From contig CM114271.1 in the NCBI GenBank assembly GCA_050084515.1, forward strand, positions 9,734,001 to 9,798,000: a DNA stretch of 64,000 nt, given 5' to 3'. Source of the DNA: Blasia pusilla. Its lineage: Eukaryota > Marchantiophyta > Marchantiopsida > Blasiales. Shown here piece by piece: positions 1 through 9,589 of the stretch. A model generated the notes under the pieces. That model did not search any database and was not told where the DNA came from. It was given only the letters and a program-made list of their open reading frames with translations. Made by a program: the position numbers and the translations under genes. The first letter of the stretch is position 1. Each line of letters opens with the position of its first letter.

Positions 1-1070
1 CGCCATGAACCTGTGATTTCCATCCCAGATGAAGAAATACAGATTCCTCATCCAGCTGAATTCCGTGCCCTCTACTTGCCTTCTGAAATCCTGGTCTCTC
101 ATCCTCCAGAATGTGTCAATCTTTTCCAAGTCCTCCTCCGTAACCAGGGCTTGGGTTCCATGCTCGTCGTAAGGCTGAACATAGAAGGGAGGAAAGCTAT
201 CGACGTAGGATGTTGTCTCCGCCGATTGTTTAAGCTTCGCGATGTCTTGGTCGGACTGAATTTTGCGGACGTATTCCATTGTCTGCAATCGGCAGAGTGG
301 AATCCTCAGGGCGTTGTGGCCCTCCATGAGTGCCATCTGCTTTACCACCTGTCAGAACCGGGACAAGATCAATAAGCTACACTGAATTCCCAATGAATTG
401 CAATTCACATAATTAAAAAAATCCAGATCCTCTCGTACCCGCTCGAAAATTGGGTCGGTTTCTTGACCAGCCAACTTGTCTGAGAAAATCTGGAAGCTGG
501 AAAATCGACTGGGAACTCGTCGATCCAATAGAGGTCGATGTCTTCCGCCGCGCTTGAAGACGAGAATGACCGCTCTCCGGATTCTTCAGCAATGTCCACC
601 ATCTCCACGCTGGCGGTCCTCATGACCTCATCGTCCGTGATTTGAACTTTTGGCATTTCCGCTATGTTGATTGTGTCCCCGGACTTCATCGGGGACATTT
701 CCCGCATCTCAACACTTTCGGTTGGACGGGCAGGGCTGTTGTCAATGGCTATCGCTTTTTCCCTCCTCGCTTTAGCCAAGTCTGCTCTCCTCACCGACGC
801 GTCCAGATGCTTCTTTTCTCTCTTTTCGTCGGCGATCCTTTTCTTCAAGGCCTTCGTCGTCTCAGCCTCTGCGTTCTGTCTATCGAGCGTCTCTTGAACA
901 CGTCTCGCAAGAAGCTTCTAGTTGTGCATCTCCGCTTCCCTTTCCCGCTCCTCGATTTCCTGTTGCCTAATTTCATTTGCGTTTAACGAGGCCTCGGAGA
1001 TCTTGACGCAGAGTCCTAATGGACTTCGAGTGAAACTCCGCACTTGTTTGCTGTGATTTTTCCACGTCAT
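1..1070 (-). pseudogene. PMP (ParB/methyltransferase-like) gene, exons 1-2, decayed copy 0
   Basis: Exon 1 runs from the ATG at 1070 (MTWKN, MTRKK in sister copies) down to about 439. A short intron follows, and exon 2 runs from 348 to beyond the window start. Exon 1 encodes the charged, coiled-coil-like N-terminus (KKRIADEKREKKHLDAS, DSPARPT, MREMSPMKSGD, EDIDLYWIDEFP). Exon 2 encodes the start of the ParB-like domain (IPLCRLQTMEYV-type segment, SFPPFYVQPYDEHG). There are stops in exon 1 near 918 and near 987, so this copy cannot make the full protein. The intron boundary is inferred from the sister copies; here the donor reads GTACGA rather than GTAAGA. Function, if any, belongs to the family and not to this copy. 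Confidence 0.7.
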
Positions 1071-1353
1071 TTTTTCCGGAAATGCCTCCACCTATGTCCA
1101 CGATGAATCGCTTGATCAGTCGCCTTGCTGATGTCGAGATGAGTCGCCTTGATGGGTAGCTCGAATCGTCTCGCGATCATTCAGTCGAACCGTCTCGCTC
1201 TCGTTCGGTCGAACCGTCTCGCTCTCGTTCCCTCGTATCGACTCGCGATGACTCGCCGTGTGAAACGCCCCTTGGTATCTGATCAGCTGCTGCGCGGGAG
1301 AGAGAGGAATGGAGATCGCGAAATGAGAAACCGGAAATGAGCGATTTAGGCCC

Positions 1354-1361
1354 TATTTATA
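1354..1361 (-). promoter_or_regulatory. TATA box of PMP copy 0
   Basis: TATAAATA on the minus strand about 290 bp upstream of the PMP start codon. The same box with the same flanks (AAAAGTATAAATAGGGC) stands before PMP copies 1 and 3. Palindromic repeats of the GCAACCCGTCGGA family lie just upstream at about 1451-1477 and 1527-1549. Confidence 0.6.
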
Positions 1362-1551
1362 CTTTTCTAGCCGTTGGGCTGACTGTTGGGTCCCGTCGTC
1401 CTTTTGACGGCGACGTGCCGGAGGTTACGGAAGTCCGGACGTGAAAAATGGCAACCCGTCGGAGTCCGACAGTTTGCGCGCCTCCGCCGTCCTGGGTACG
1501 TCGCCACGTGCGGAAGAAACCCGTTGGAGACCGATGGGTTGAGCACCTCTG

Positions 1552-4500
1552 CCAATACATCCTTCCTATTCCATTGCCACTCAAGACATCTTTCGTGGCG
1601 ATGATCTCCATTTTTGCCTCCCGAGCTGATGCAATTCATTTTGCTCTCTCCACCGTTGGCCTGCACATTCTGTTTCTCTTCACCCCATTTCTAGACTCAA
1701 ACAGAAATAATGGATTGAGATCATCCACCTTCTCCGGGTACATGTTGACATCAATGCTGGGTTGAATACGAAATGCGAAGGTCTCTGTAATGCGAACTTG
1801 TAAGATTGTCCACTTCGTCTTGAGTGCAGTTCGTACCTGCGGCAATGGGCCAAATCATGGGGGTATTCCCGGGAGCTCCAATGGCAGCCGGATAAGACTT
1901 CCGGAAAGCGCAAGATTCATTTGGGCAGAAGAAGTACTTCAATTGATCCCCGGTCCTCGTGAAACGATCAAAGGTTTTGAGTCCCCAAAACCCAGGCAGT
2001 GGTCATCCAGTCCTTGTACAGTTCTTATTTAGGAAAGTGCCGCATGCTCTCCTAATGCCATCAGATCTTGCCCTGCAAGTGGGTCCACGTCCTGGGTTGC
2101 TCCGAGATATATGCCATCGTTTTAGGTTGCAATCCACCTCCATTACCGGAATCCCATATTGTTGAACCACCCCAGTGATAGGATGTTGCGAACTTCCAGC
2201 AACGGAGGTCTTTTGAAATAAAACATTCACTGATTTTGGAGAAGTAACTCCATCACGGATTTGGGACGGGTTTGGGGTCCCTGAATACCTGGGCGGCGTA
2301 ATTTCCTCATCCAAATCAATCACCGGATTCGTTCCTTGATGTTGCCTCTTCACCTGCCTGAAGTCAAGATACTTATCTGGTCTCCATGAGTCTCGCTCGG
2401 ACTGCTCTACCACCATATGTATGGGAAGTCTTGAAACCCACCCACGAATATCCCCACCAATGTGTACGTCTTGCTCGAGTGGAGTTCCAGCTACGCACCG
2501 GTTGAAGGCTTCCACATACATTTTTTCATCACCAGATCTCACATCCGCCTTGACATAGAGCTCGTAGATCAACGGCCCCTTTCCTTTTGTTATGCCTTTT
2601 GTGAGGAAGATATGGGATGCTGCACACTATAGCATTGCTCTTGCCTGGTCTTGTTGGCATGCTTGTGACGACCTCCAGGAGGAATGAACACTTTTTGCTC
2701 CACTTGTGTTGGGGCAGAGGGCTTTTTCATGAACGTTCAATCCCTGCAACGACGGCAATGTTAGAAGGGAACAAAAATAACTCAGGAGTCAAAGAAATAA
2801 GCAACCTGTCGGAACCAGACGGGTTGCAAGCCCGAGGCATCCCATGAACGACTCTGCGACCCGTCGGGTCCCGACGTGTTGTAACCTTAAATCCACCTAC
2901 TACAACCCGTCGGAACCTGACGGGTTGCAAGGCCGAGGCATCCCATGAATGACTGTGTGACCCGTCGGGTCCCGACAGGTTGCACACTCCCGTTGCACCA
3001 AAAATCTGGATGCAACCCGACGGTTTCCGCTGGTTGCACACTCGGGCAACCCGTCGCATCCGATAGCTTGCTTGGTTTCTTGGGTTTGAAATCCATATAG
3101 CTCCCACGCTTCTCACCCTGAGCTACAACTTTACAAACAATTCTCAGCGTGAGCTTGACAAGAAAAAATAGTGAACTCACCTGCCGCATGAAGTTTCCCC
3201 ATTGTCTCATACGTACACTCCACCAACTCAACCAAGAGCACAACGCTTTGTACTTCCCCTCAATCGAATGCTTCCTCCACCATCCATGAAGTTCTTCCTG
3301 GCATTCCATGGCTTGCTTCAAGGTTTTGTTGTCCTTGCAGCGTTGGAGTAGAGTGACATGCTCTGTCCTCTTATTCTCCTTGATGCAAGATTTGGTGTAC
3401 CGGGTCACAGACTGTTGCCAATTGAAAGCATCCGACCTTTCCCTCTCCGGTTGAACCTCTCCACCCAAGAACACTTCCCAAATAGCAATCCATCCAGGTT
3501 GTGCATTGTCTGCCATGAACCCATAAATTTCCGGAGGTGGCCTTTTGTTTTCCTTCACCACCTCCAATAAGAGTAACCAACACATCTTCAAACTGCCAAC
3601 GTCTTCTGCCTTTACTTCACAGACAAATATAGTTTTGAGTCCCTTCTCCACATGGTCATAAACGTGAGCACCCATCGTCAACCATCCGTTCAACACTCTG
3701 TAGCAAATATCAAAGCTTACCCAGCTCCCGTAAAGATCTTCCCCTTCCCTCATTCGATCTATAAGATCGAGGCCACTCGACGGACCTGTGGTTGACATTT
3801 TGAAGACATAGGCCCTAGATCCCTCGCCTCCTTGGCCCATGAATTGCCATCTCTGAATGAATGGAAATCTGGAGTTGGCCTTGATTTTGGCAATGGCATC
3901 CATTTTGGCCGTCTTTCCATCCATAACTCGTATTTGACGCAGCAAATTTCGGAAGCATTTAGGATCAGCGAGAAATGCGAGATTTTCCCTGAGTTGTTTC
4001 TCCTCAACCGCCGTGATCTCGCCCTGTCCAGGGATTCCAAGAAATTGTTCACAAATTTGTGATGTCGTTGTGAGCTTGATCACTCCAGGCTTTGAACCCG
4101 GAGAGTTTCTGTAGACCTCGGCTACTTTCTTCGCCACATCCTCCTTGATGTGTCTTTGAATTGCATCGGTCACACGATGAGTGTGGGAGCCAACATGAAC
4201 TACCAACCTTGTATACTCTGACGTGGAGCCCAAGTCGTGGACAATGAAAAATATGTATGCAGGACATGCTCCAACGTAGAAGGGCGATGCCTGACAATGA
4301 GGACATCGATGGCCTCCCGGCGGTATGGTGGCACCGATCTCGTATGGAGTTTCTGCATTCTTGGGAGGGAATTGCGACGTATTGACTCGCCCGTTGCGCT
4401 CTAGATACGGGCATGCTGGACTTCTACACTCCAAGGCTCCCACGCATTGGTGGCGGGAGACAATCCAAGGACCATATGGAATGGAAGCACTAGTCCGTTG

Positions 4501-5188
4501 AAGCGTGCACCATCGATGATAGTCAGACTTTCTGTCCATACCCTTCAGGCGTCCTCCATCCTTCTTTTGAGCAGGAGCAGCAAGTGGAAGCAACTAAAAA
4601 ATGCAATAACCATCGTACGTGGGCGGAAGCTTGTCAACAAGAATGTGCTTGAACATTTTCAAGGCCAGAGACAAAAGCAAACTATTGCCTGATACTCGCA
4701 AGAGGAACCAGTAGGCGGACAGAGGGCCCGATTGGTGTCCGCAGATCCATCGAGGTTGATAACATCCGGAATCTCTTCGGGAAGAACAACATTGTTCTGG
4801 CGTCACGGTTGGAGTCGGCCGGATCTGCAGAGCTCGAAGTTGCAAACGAGAGCTCGGAGCACTAGGAAATTCTAGACCGTCTACTTGGGAAACAGACGAG
4901 GTCAAAGGGTGCAATAAACTCAGTATTGACCATTTGCTAGAGGTAGGAGATTCCATACTTTCTGATCTGAGGTCACTTTGGTGGACTGTCTCACCTATTA
5001 TGTCTTATGTACCGTCCACCTAACATCTTTGGATACAAAGATGGTTCCAATTTGAGAAGAAATCGAGCATGAGACGAAAAATTTTCATCCACTACTATGA
5101 AAGACTCACGAGCTTGGGGTCGAATGATTTCTGATTGAGGAAGGGCCGCCAGATGACTGCCACAAGTGAGCTTAACATGATTATCCAT
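1552..5188 (-). pseudogene. MULE-type transposase, copy 1 (lacks SWIM finger)
   Basis: Reads leftward from ATG 5188 (MDNHVKLTCGSH). Exon 1 ends at 3181 (GNFMRQ, then GTGAGTTCAC) and exon 2 starts at 2743 (GLNVHE). A long open stretch 4593-3181 carries a GCM/WRKY-like zinc-binding segment: paired cysteines in ALECRSPACPYLERNG, CPHCQ and the closing HTH of VGSHTHRV. A DDE-like core follows with the first acidic residue in SFDICYRVLNG and the second in GFMADNAQPG. Exon 2 carries a C4 zinc-ribbon-like segment (FFCPNESCAF). Frameshifts break the region 5188-4594. The gene ends at RMYW, so the CxC...CxH SWIM finger of copies 2 and 3 is missing. Role of the family: cut-and-paste transposition in the nucleus. 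Assignment to MULE rests on the domain order, which I judge likely rather than proven. Confidence 0.72.
2744..3180 (-). repeat. Transposase intron with palindromic repeats (copy 1)
   Basis: This intron is bounded by GTGAGT at 3180 and a TTGCAG acceptor at 2744-2749. From about 2802 to 3072 it holds several dyads of the GCAACCCGTCGGA family. Here the centres are GGAACC, GGGTCC or GGTTTCC types, unlike the GAGTCC/GACTCC centres in PMP introns. Copy 1 has about one and a half units of the 35 bp array that is expanded in copy 2. Confidence 0.75.
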
Positions 5189-5216
5189 TCCAAGAAGATT
5201 CCAACTGGAGGACACT

Positions 5217-5258
5217 GAGAATGAGAATGAGAATGAGAATGAGAATTTTTAATTTATA
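5217..5258 (-). promoter_or_regulatory. Transposase promoter: TATA box plus TTCTCA microsatellite
   Basis: On the minus strand TATAAATT (5251-5258) is followed by a run of TTCTCA-type hexamers (plus strand GAGAAT, 5217-5246), and the transposase ATG lies at 5188. The same order occurs in copy 2 (13116-13151) and copy 3 (59461-59497), and in weaker form in copy 4 on the plus strand. The hexamer run would lie in the 5' untranslated leader. Confidence 0.6.
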
Positions 5259-5409
5259 GTGAATAGGAAAACAGATACTCCTGACAGATTTTTACTGACA
5301 AGATGAATTCGGTGGGTGACATTGTCTGACACAATGGATCCAATTCTCTAACACATTCAGTTCTGTTCCAATATGTTACTGGATTTGGGAAGCAGAGGGT
5401 TGCGAATCA

Positions 5410-5935
5410 CACTTGGAACCCGTCGGAGTCGTGGTAACTCAAAATTACCCGGCTAACGGCGCAACCCGTCGGCCGGATCGTTGCACGTCGCCAAACATTG
5501 TCGAAGCGAGCAACCCGTCGCTCTCCGACGAATTGCTCAGATACCGCTCCTTCTTGCTCGAAGATTCCGGAGGCGTGCAACCCGTCCCCCTCCAACGGGT
5601 TGCGCAAGGGCCTCACCTTGTGGTGCTTACATGAAGTGTGCAACTAGCCGGACTCCGACGACTTGCACGGGAAGCCCACGTTCTTAACCCTTGATGAGGG
5701 AATCGTGCAACCCAACGGCGGTCTCGACGGATTTTCTGGTACGCCCGTTCCGCCCCAAACACGGCGGAGGCGCGCAACATGTCGGTCTCCGACGGGTTGC
5801 GCGGGTTCCTCGCGTTCTTTTCCGAAGACGACGGAGGCGCTCAACCCGTTGGTCTCTGACGGGTTGCTCACGCACGTGGCGACGTACCCAGAATGGCGGA
5901 GGCGCGCAACCTGTGAGACTCCGATGGGTTGCCAT
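5410..5935. repeat. Intergenic palindrome cluster (copy 1)
   Basis: Between the divergent transposase and PMP genes, dyads of the GCAACCCGTCGG / CCGACGGGTTGC family recur about every 60-70 bp. Centres are mainly GTCTCC, CTCTCC and CCCTCC. Spacers are also repeated (CGGAGGCGCGC, ACGTACCC). Apparent open frames across this stretch (QPVGLRRVA-like, NPSESDGL-like) are translations of the repeat and not genes. Confidence 0.8.
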
Positions 5936-6021
5936 TTTTCACCTCCAGACTTCCGTAACCTCCGGCATGTCGCCGTCGAAAGGACGACGGGACTCAACGG
6001 TCAGCCCAACGGCTAAAAAAG

Positions 6022-6029
6022 TATAAATA
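6022..6029 (+). promoter_or_regulatory. TATA box of PMP copy 1
   Basis: TATAAATA in the context AAAAAAGTATAAATAGGGC, about 290 bp before the PMP start at 6319. It is conserved in copies 0 and 3. Downstream is a run of tandem GAGACGGTTCGACCGAACG-like motifs (about 6150-6230), themselves partly palindromic (TTCGACCGAA), in the presumed leader. Confidence 0.65.
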
Positions 6030-7295
6030 GGGCAGAAATTGCTCATTTCTGGTTTCTCATTTCACGATCTTCATTCCTCGATCTCTCAAAGAAATTGATC
6101 GATCTGAAGGGGCGTTTCACACGGCGACACATCGCGAGTCGATAGGAGGGAACGAGAGCGAGACGGTTCGACCGAACGACAGCAAGACGGATTGACTGAA
6201 CGATCGCGGGACGATTCGAGCTACCCATCAAGGCAATTCAAGCTTCCCATCTCGACATCAGCAAGGCGACTGATCAAGGGATTCGTCGTGGACATAGGTG
6301 GAGGCATTTCCAGAAAAAATGACGAGGAAAAAATCACAAGCCAAAAAGTCTGGGAGCTTCACTCCGAAGTCTATTAGGACTCCTGCGTCAGCATCTCCTG
6401 GGCCTCGTTCGGCGAATGAAATTAGGCAGCAGGAAATCGAGGAGCGGGAAAGGGAAGCGGAGATGCACAACCAAGTGCTTCTTGCGAGACATGTTCAAGA
6501 GGCGCTCGATAAACAGAACGCAGAGGTTGAGACGTTGCAGGCCTTGAAGAAAAGGATCGCCAACGAAAAGAGAGAAAAGAAGCGTCTGGACGCGTCGGTG
6601 ATGAGGGCAGAATTGGCTAAAGCGAGGAGGGAAAAAGCGATAGCCATTGACGATAGCCCTGCCCGTCCAACCAAAAGTGTTGAGATGCGGGAAATGTCCC
6701 CCATGAAGTCCAGGGACACAATCAACATAGTGGAAACGCTAGAAGTTGAAATCGATGACGACGAGGTCATGAGGAACGCCAGCGTGGAGATGGTGGACAT
6801 GGCCGAAGAAGCCGAAGAGCAGTCATTCTCGACTCCAAGCCCGGCGGAGGACATCGACCTCTATCGGATCGACGAGTTCCCAATCGATTTGCCAGCTTCT
6901 GTCAAGAAACCGACCCCATTTTCGAGCGGGTAAGAGAGGATCTGGGTTTTTTGAATTATGTGAATTGCAATTCATTGGGGATTCAGTGTAGCTTATTCAT
7001 CTTGTCCCGGTTCTGACAGGTGGTAAAGCAGATGGCACTCATGGAGGGCCACAACGCCCCGAGGATTCCACTCTGCCGATTGCGGACAATGGAATACGTC
7101 CGCGAAATTCAGTCCGACGAGGACATCGCGAAGCTTAAACAATCGGCAGAGACAACATCCTACGTCGACAGCTTTCCTCCCTTCTATGTTCAGCCTTACG
7201 ACGAGCATGGAACCCAAGCTCTGGTTAAGGAGGAGGACTTGGAAAAGCTCGACACATTCTGGAGGATGCGAGACGAGGATTTCAGAAGGCTAAAT

Positions 7296-8262
7296 GTCTA
7301 AGTGTAAATAAGAAACACTTAGACATTACATATAGTCGAAGACTTTTTTGGCGCCGCTGCCGGGGAAATTTCGACCACCCCAAGGAGAGACGCCACTGAC
7401 TGCTTGATGAGCCGCTTCAAGACCTGATTCGGCGGCGCCAAAAAAGTCTTCGACTATATGTAATGTCTAAGTGTTTCTTATTTACAGTCAATTGTAGAGT
7501 TCGATCCCCAAGAGGATCATTGTTGGATGAAAAGAGAGTATAAAGTGATTATTATGTTGTAAAAGTAGTGTGGTTGATTATGTAATTCAAATGTAGTATT
7601 CGAGTTACATCTTCCGATCCTTTTTAGTACCTATGTTTTCTTCTTCAATTCTCTCGAGTGGAATTTAAAGTACGCTCAGGAAATTTGTTCTCTCGACATC
7701 TTGGAACTTCACAGAGACCTCAAGAATAAAGTTGGCTTCTCCTACTTTCGGAACTTAATCCGTCTGGGCAGGTTACTTTCTATCAAACAGATTTCATACA
7801 ACTCTATGTTGATTATTCCATTGATGAGAAAGGTTCGCCTGATTCATTCTTCACTCGGCAGATCCAAAAAGAATATTCAGACATAAGCCTCGCACATCAG
7901 AATGAATGAATAAGTGCTTTACTACTCCATCAAGAATTGGAAGACTTCAAAGTATATACAAGCTCGAGAGGGTACAACTTTCTTGCTCGGACCATTCCTA
8001 CAGCATAAGGACTTCATGAGCGAATGATCATGATAGCTTCTGTCTTGTTTCTTAAATATTCTCGAGAGTAGGAGCGTTTCTATGATCCGAAGCGTTCTTG
8101 ATGAAGTTGGTGTCTCTTCAATATCTATAACTACCTAGATCTATGGTGTGCGTTCCTTTTCCTATGATCCCTGTGAATCCGCGGTACAAACCATAATGTA
8201 CAAGAGTCTTTGTTCAATAAAAAAATACATTTCTTCCAAAGTACAAAATTGTGGGTATCACA
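7296..8262 (-). mobile_element. Head-to-head LTR retrotransposon remnant inside PMP copy 1
   Basis: An LTR 3' tip plus primer-binding site (TGGCGCCGCTGCCGGGGA, 7349-7366) reads forward. About 40 bp of pol sense sequence follows, then a neighbouring ~35 bp of pol in antisense (both from the protease/RT spacer equivalent to 26108-26190). After these come the primer-binding site and a minus-strand LTR (7459-8262, TG...CA). The LTR matches the one at 32188-33365 but lacks about 370 bp equivalent to 32265-32635. About 300 bp of PMP sequence is missing at the insertion. No coding capacity remains. Confidence 0.8.
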
Positions 8263-8276
8263 TTGTTTTTTGCCGA

Positions 8277-8896
8277 AAGCAACTCGTCGGACTCGACGGG
8301 TTGCTCGACTCGACGCTTTTTCGGATGTTTTTAAGAATGCAACTCGTCGAAATCCGACGAGTTGTTCGATTGACCACAGATTTAATTAGTTTTTGGCCCA
8401 AAGCAAACCGTCGGAGTCCGACGGGTTGCTCGACTCGCCGCCTTGTCAGGATGTTTTTTTGAAGAATGCAACTCGTCAGACTGCGACGAGTTGTTTGACT
8501 GACTGCAGGTTTAGAATGTTTTTTGCCCAAAGCAACCCGTCGGAGTACGACGGGTTGCTTGCCTCGAAGCTGTTTTTGGCCAAAATCAACCTGTCAGAGT
8601 CCGACGGGTTGCATTCGGAAGTTGGTTCCCCAAATTTTGCGTCAAATTGTAGGTTTCCATTCAATTGCGCAACCTGTCAGACTCCGACGGGTTGCTATGT
8701 TCACGTTAGTATATTTAGTTGCACAACCCGTCGGAGTCCGACGGGTTGAAACCAGGCATTAGCAAATCTGAATGCAATCCGTCGGACTCCGACGGGTTGC
8801 ATCATTTAGCTCGTTGCTAGAATCCGACCTTGAGCTGTGACGACCCGTCGGAGTCCGACGGGTTGCAGGAACCCATGTAATTTCCTGACGGGTTCA
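8277..8896. repeat. PMP intron 2 palindrome cluster (copy 1)
   Basis: About ten dyads occur here, mostly GCAACCCGTCGGA / TCCGACGGGTTGC and the sister form GCAACTCGTCGGA / TCCGACGAGTTGC, separated by 25-60 bp AT-richer spacers (TTTTTGGCCCAAA and similar). The cluster ends at the splice acceptor before exon 3. It is homologous in order and spacing to 61839-62576. Confidence 0.85.
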
Positions 8897-9187
8897 GTTT
8901 GGATGTGCAAGATTGTATCGGAGGGGAATGTCACCCACCACTGGATCCAGGATTGCGATCGGGTGAGGAAGGTGCTTACGACGCACCCGGGAGAGTACAG
9001 GGGGTTCTTGTGCGATGCCCTTGTCAATCAGATGCTTGCAAAGGGTGCTCAGATTAAAAAGAAAACTTGGGCAAATAAGTTTATTTCCCAAGATGCAGCC
9101 GTAACCATCCTTTGCTGGTCGAAGATACAGGCCGCGAAGAAGAGCGCTGCACTGGAGTTGGAGCGGAGGGAGAAGGTATCTGCGTCG

Positions 9188-9330
9188 AGGTGCGGTAAGA
9201 GGAGAGGAAGAGAGGAAGAGAGGAGAGAGGAGAGAGGAAACTACCTTCAACCGAAATAGATAATTTTTTTTGAAGAGAGTTTCCGTTGGGTTTAAGAGAG
9301 GAAACTTTTTGTGTGAATATTTTTGCACTT
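9188..9330 (+). repeat. GA-rich terminal repeat, transposase end of copy 2
   Basis: It starts GAGGTGCGGTAAGAGG and continues with repeated GAGAGGAA units. ACTACCTTCAACCGAAATAG and AAGAGAGTTTCCGTTGGG motifs follow. The same block, in the same order, marks the transposase end of copy 3 at 55029, and a relative occurs at about 53784. Because two copies share an identical outer edge against unrelated flanks, it is probably the element terminus. Confidence 0.6.
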
Positions 9331-9589
9331 TTTTGTTCATTTATTAAACAATCCCACAGTTTTTTTTTCCTCTTCCATATTTTGGCAACCCCTGTGAGTC
9401 CGACGAGTTGCAAATTGCACAAAATTTAGAAAATTGAAAAATCAGTGGAATCATAAGTGTGGAACCAATCACTTTTTCCATCCAAGGTCTGGAAAAAATC
9501 TATCATTTTCCCCGGGCTGAAAAGAGTTCAAGCTCAAAGTGAAGGTTGAGGAAAAATAAAAGTACAATCTAAAACCTCATTTTGCATCC

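Larger units (their letters stand above)
1..1551 (-). mobile_element. PM-MULE copy 0, left end outside the window
   Basis: This piece holds the first two exons and upstream region of the PMP gene on the minus strand. It is clearly homologous to 5640-7295, 13251-14392, 48540-50100 and 60300-61817. It stops abruptly near 1551, where sequence encoding the C-terminal part of a minus-strand transposase (copy 1) begins. In complete copies the PMP upstream region leads to the transposase start, not to its C-terminus, so this is a junction between two element copies. The rest of the element lies beyond position 1. Confidence 0.7.
1552..9187. mobile_element. PM-MULE copy 1
   Basis: Transposase on the minus strand (1552-5188), intergenic region (5189-6318) and PMP on the plus strand (6319-9187). 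Left end: the transposase is cut before its SWIM finger at the junction with copy 0. Right end: PMP exon 3 is cut at about 9187, where the GA-rich terminal region of copy 2 begins (GAGGTGCGGTAAGAGG). An LTR-retrotransposon remnant at 7296-8262 replaces part of PMP exon 2 and intron 2. Gene order and palindrome placement match copy 3. Confidence 0.7.
6319..9187 (+). pseudogene. PMP (ParB/methyltransferase-like) gene, copy 1, interrupted
   Basis: The start is taken at MTRKKSQAKKSG because this ATG is shared by copies 3 and 4. Exon 1 (6319-6929) is the best-preserved N-terminus of the family. It has a proline/serine-rich leader, a strongly charged helix (IRQQEIEEREREAEM; ANEKREKKRLDAS), DSPARPTKSVEM and an acidic end (PAEDIDLYRIDEFP). 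A 19-base deletion just before the donor shifts the frame relative to copies 2 and 3. Exon 2 begins at 7020 (VVKQMALMEGHNAP) and encodes the front of the ParB-like domain (IPLCRLRTMEYVREIQ). It breaks at 7295 where a retrotransposon remnant replaces the DGNHR part. Exon 3 resumes near 8896 (IVSEGNVTHHWIQDCDRVRK) and is cut at 9187 by the end of copy 2. Confidence 0.75.

Noticed and set aside
5410-6030. Open frames on both strands with recurring QPVGLRRVA, NPSESDGL or RRSPTGC words, here and in every other palindrome cluster
   Set aside because: They are translations of the palindromic repeat in its different frames. They appear wherever dyads cluster, on both strands at once, and lie inside introns or promoters of the real genes.
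7349-7366. GC-rich TGGCGCC sequences as part of a tRNA gene
   Set aside because: They are primer-binding sites next to LTR ends; no cloverleaf sequence surrounds them.
8277-8896. Regularly spaced palindromic repeats resembling a CRISPR array
   Set aside because: Repeats vary in arms and centre, spacers are themselves repeated between copies, no cas-like gene is present, and the clusters sit in introns of eukaryotic transposon genes.
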